Positions 24,257 through 24,848 of a stretch of 24,848 nucleotides of DNA are shown in pieces. Both the position numbers and the translations under genes were made by a program. Origin of the DNA: Ruminococcaceae bacterium UBA1691 (GTDB lineage Bacteria > Bacillota > Clostridia > Oscillospirales > Acutalibacteraceae); NCBI GenBank assembly GCA_002320555.1, contig DCJV01000023.1:1-24848 (forward strand), given 5' to 3'. Each line of letters begins with the position of its first letter. Position 1 is the first letter of the stretch. The notes beneath the pieces were generated by a model. The model had not been told where the DNA came from. It saw only the letters and a list, made by a program, of their open reading frames with translations, and ran no database searches.

Positions 24257-24350
24257 TATGAACGAGTCCCGCTTTTCGAACCATTTTATCGAAAAGCGGG
24301 ACTTGCCATATGCGGAAATCCTTGTAATACGGGGATTTCCACTTTTTTAT
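24257..24350. repeat. Two strong inverted repeats after the tRNA half
   Basis: First, AGTCCCGCTTTTCGA (24265-24279) and its perfect complement TCGAAAAGCGGGACT (24289-24303) with a 9-nt loop, bracketed by CATATG at 24255-24260 and 24307-24312. Second, GGAAATCC (24314-24321) and GGATTTCC (24333-24340), followed on the plus strand by ACTTTTTT, which fits an intrinsic terminator. The first has no T-run. The second may be the original terminator of the tRNA gene; the first may be a mobile or structural repeat. Confidence 0.6.
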
Positions 24351-24403
24351 ATTAAGATGCCGTCTTTCCAAAACTCGCTAAACGCAAAACTATTATTTTT
24401 ACA

Positions 24404-24848
24404 TGTGGCGTCTATTTAGACATCGCTTTCCGATAAAATGAGCTTGTAGTTTTCCTCAAATGCCTGCGGTGTCTTGTAGTTCAGCGTCTGGTGGAGACGC
24501 ACCTCATTGTAGAACCGAATATACTCCTCCACACTCCTACGAAAGTGCTGTTCGGAGGTGTAGTCTTTTCTGTAAGCCTCCTCCCGCTTGAAAGAGGAAA
24601 AGAAGGTTTCGGCTACGGCGTTATCCAATGGTTTGGCCGTTGCAGAGAAAGATTGCTTTACATCATACTGTTGAAACAGACCGGTTAGTGTTTTTGAAAC
24701 ATACTGGCTACCCCGGTCACTGTGAAAGGTCAGGTTTTGTGGCCGTCCCCGATCCCGGTAAGTGGCCTTGAAGGTCGCTGTGACCAGATGTGTACTCATA
24801 TGTTTCGATACACGCCAGCCGATGATGCTCATGTACGGTAAGGAAGCA
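24404..24848 (-). mobile_element. IS3-family insertion sequence, cut by the window edge
   Basis: The right part of the window holds one end of an IS3-family element transcribed leftwards. The end is probably near TGTGGCGTCTATTTAGACA at 24404-24422, because IS3 elements start with TG and the transposase stop codon lies only about 12 bases inside it. The other end is outside the window, so the inverted repeat and target duplication cannot be checked. Confidence 0.65.
24416..24848 (-). CDS. IS3-family transposase (orfB), C-terminal part
   Basis: The minus strand encodes at least 144 residues of the integrase-core transposase of an IS3-family element (IS150-like); its start lies beyond the window. 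Visible parts are IIGWRVS, the second catalytic Asp in FHSDRGSQY, the DNAVAETFFSSFKREE stretch with the catalytic Glu, and the C-terminal YIRFYNEVRLHQTLNYKTP, all hallmarks of the rve domain. The first catalytic Asp should be just outside. The stop is at 24416-24418. The visible frame is intact. The ATG at 24832 is internal, not the start. Confidence 0.92.
   Translation of the reverse strand, partial: ASLPYMSIIGWRVSKHMSTHLVTATFKATYRDRGRPQNLTFHSDRGSQYVSKTLTGLFQQYDVKQSFSATAKPLDNAVAETFFSSFKREEAYRKDYTSEQHFRRSVEEYIRFYNEVRLHQTLNYKTPQAFEENYKLILSESDV

Noticed and set aside
1..24848. CRISPR array, phage structural genes or toxin-antitoxin pair
   Set aside because: No regularly spaced repeats, no phage structural motifs and no small paired genes with suitable signals were seen in the window.

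Overview
The window looks like a piece of a GC-moderate Firmicutes (Clostridia-type) chromosome. The evidence is strong AGGAGG-type ribosome binding sites, a YesM/YesN-type two-component system, an LplA/LplB/LplC-type sugar ABC importer, intrinsic terminators with T-runs, and IS5- and IS3-family elements. I cannot name a genus; a gut or rumen anaerobe is an inference.

Layout. Bases 1-176 hold no gene I recognise. Bases 177-1022 are a complete IS5-family (IS427-type) insertion sequence with near-perfect inverted ends, a TA target duplication and a transposase split by a -1 frameshift. Bases 1118 to about 1700 hold a broken tyrosine recombinase (integrase) gene on the minus strand, ending in a terminator hairpin.

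From 1744 to 14250 ten genes lie on the minus strand. In transcription order they are a YesM-like sensor kinase and a YesN-like AraC-type response regulator (overlapping), a terminator, the solute-binding lipoprotein, a second terminator or attenuator, two permeases, a NIF3-like protein, a CE1-like esterase and a beta-lactamase-fold serine hydrolase (ATGA overlap), a MATE exporter, and a CE4-type polysaccharide deacetylase. At 14251-14431 a divergent control region carries promoters for both arms.

From 14432 to 24001 seven genes lie on the plus strand: a type-B carboxylesterase, a sucrose phosphorylase-like GH13_18 enzyme, a second beta-lactamase-fold serine hydrolase, a second CE1-like esterase overlapping a P-loop kinase, a second longer and divergent GH13_18 enzyme, and a second type-B carboxylesterase. 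A strong terminator follows. Then comes what looks like the 3' half of a tRNA-Arg(CCG) gene (a likely attachment-site scar), two inverted repeats, and a truncated IS3-family transposase running off the window end.

How it may work together (inference). One importer and one sensor pair serve a set of apparently cytoplasmic enzymes. Six are ester hydrolases from three unrelated folds, two of each; two are GH13_18 phosphorylase-type enzymes; one is a sugar- or acid-type kinase. The simplest reading is a locus that imports an acylated small glucoside (a sucrose ester or acylated glucosyl-glycerol/glycerate-like compound), strips the acyl groups inside the cell, splits the glucoside by phosphorolysis to glucose-1-phosphate plus an acceptor, and phosphorylates the acceptor. 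The tRNA scar, integrase remnant and flanking insertion sequences suggest it sits on a decayed genomic island.
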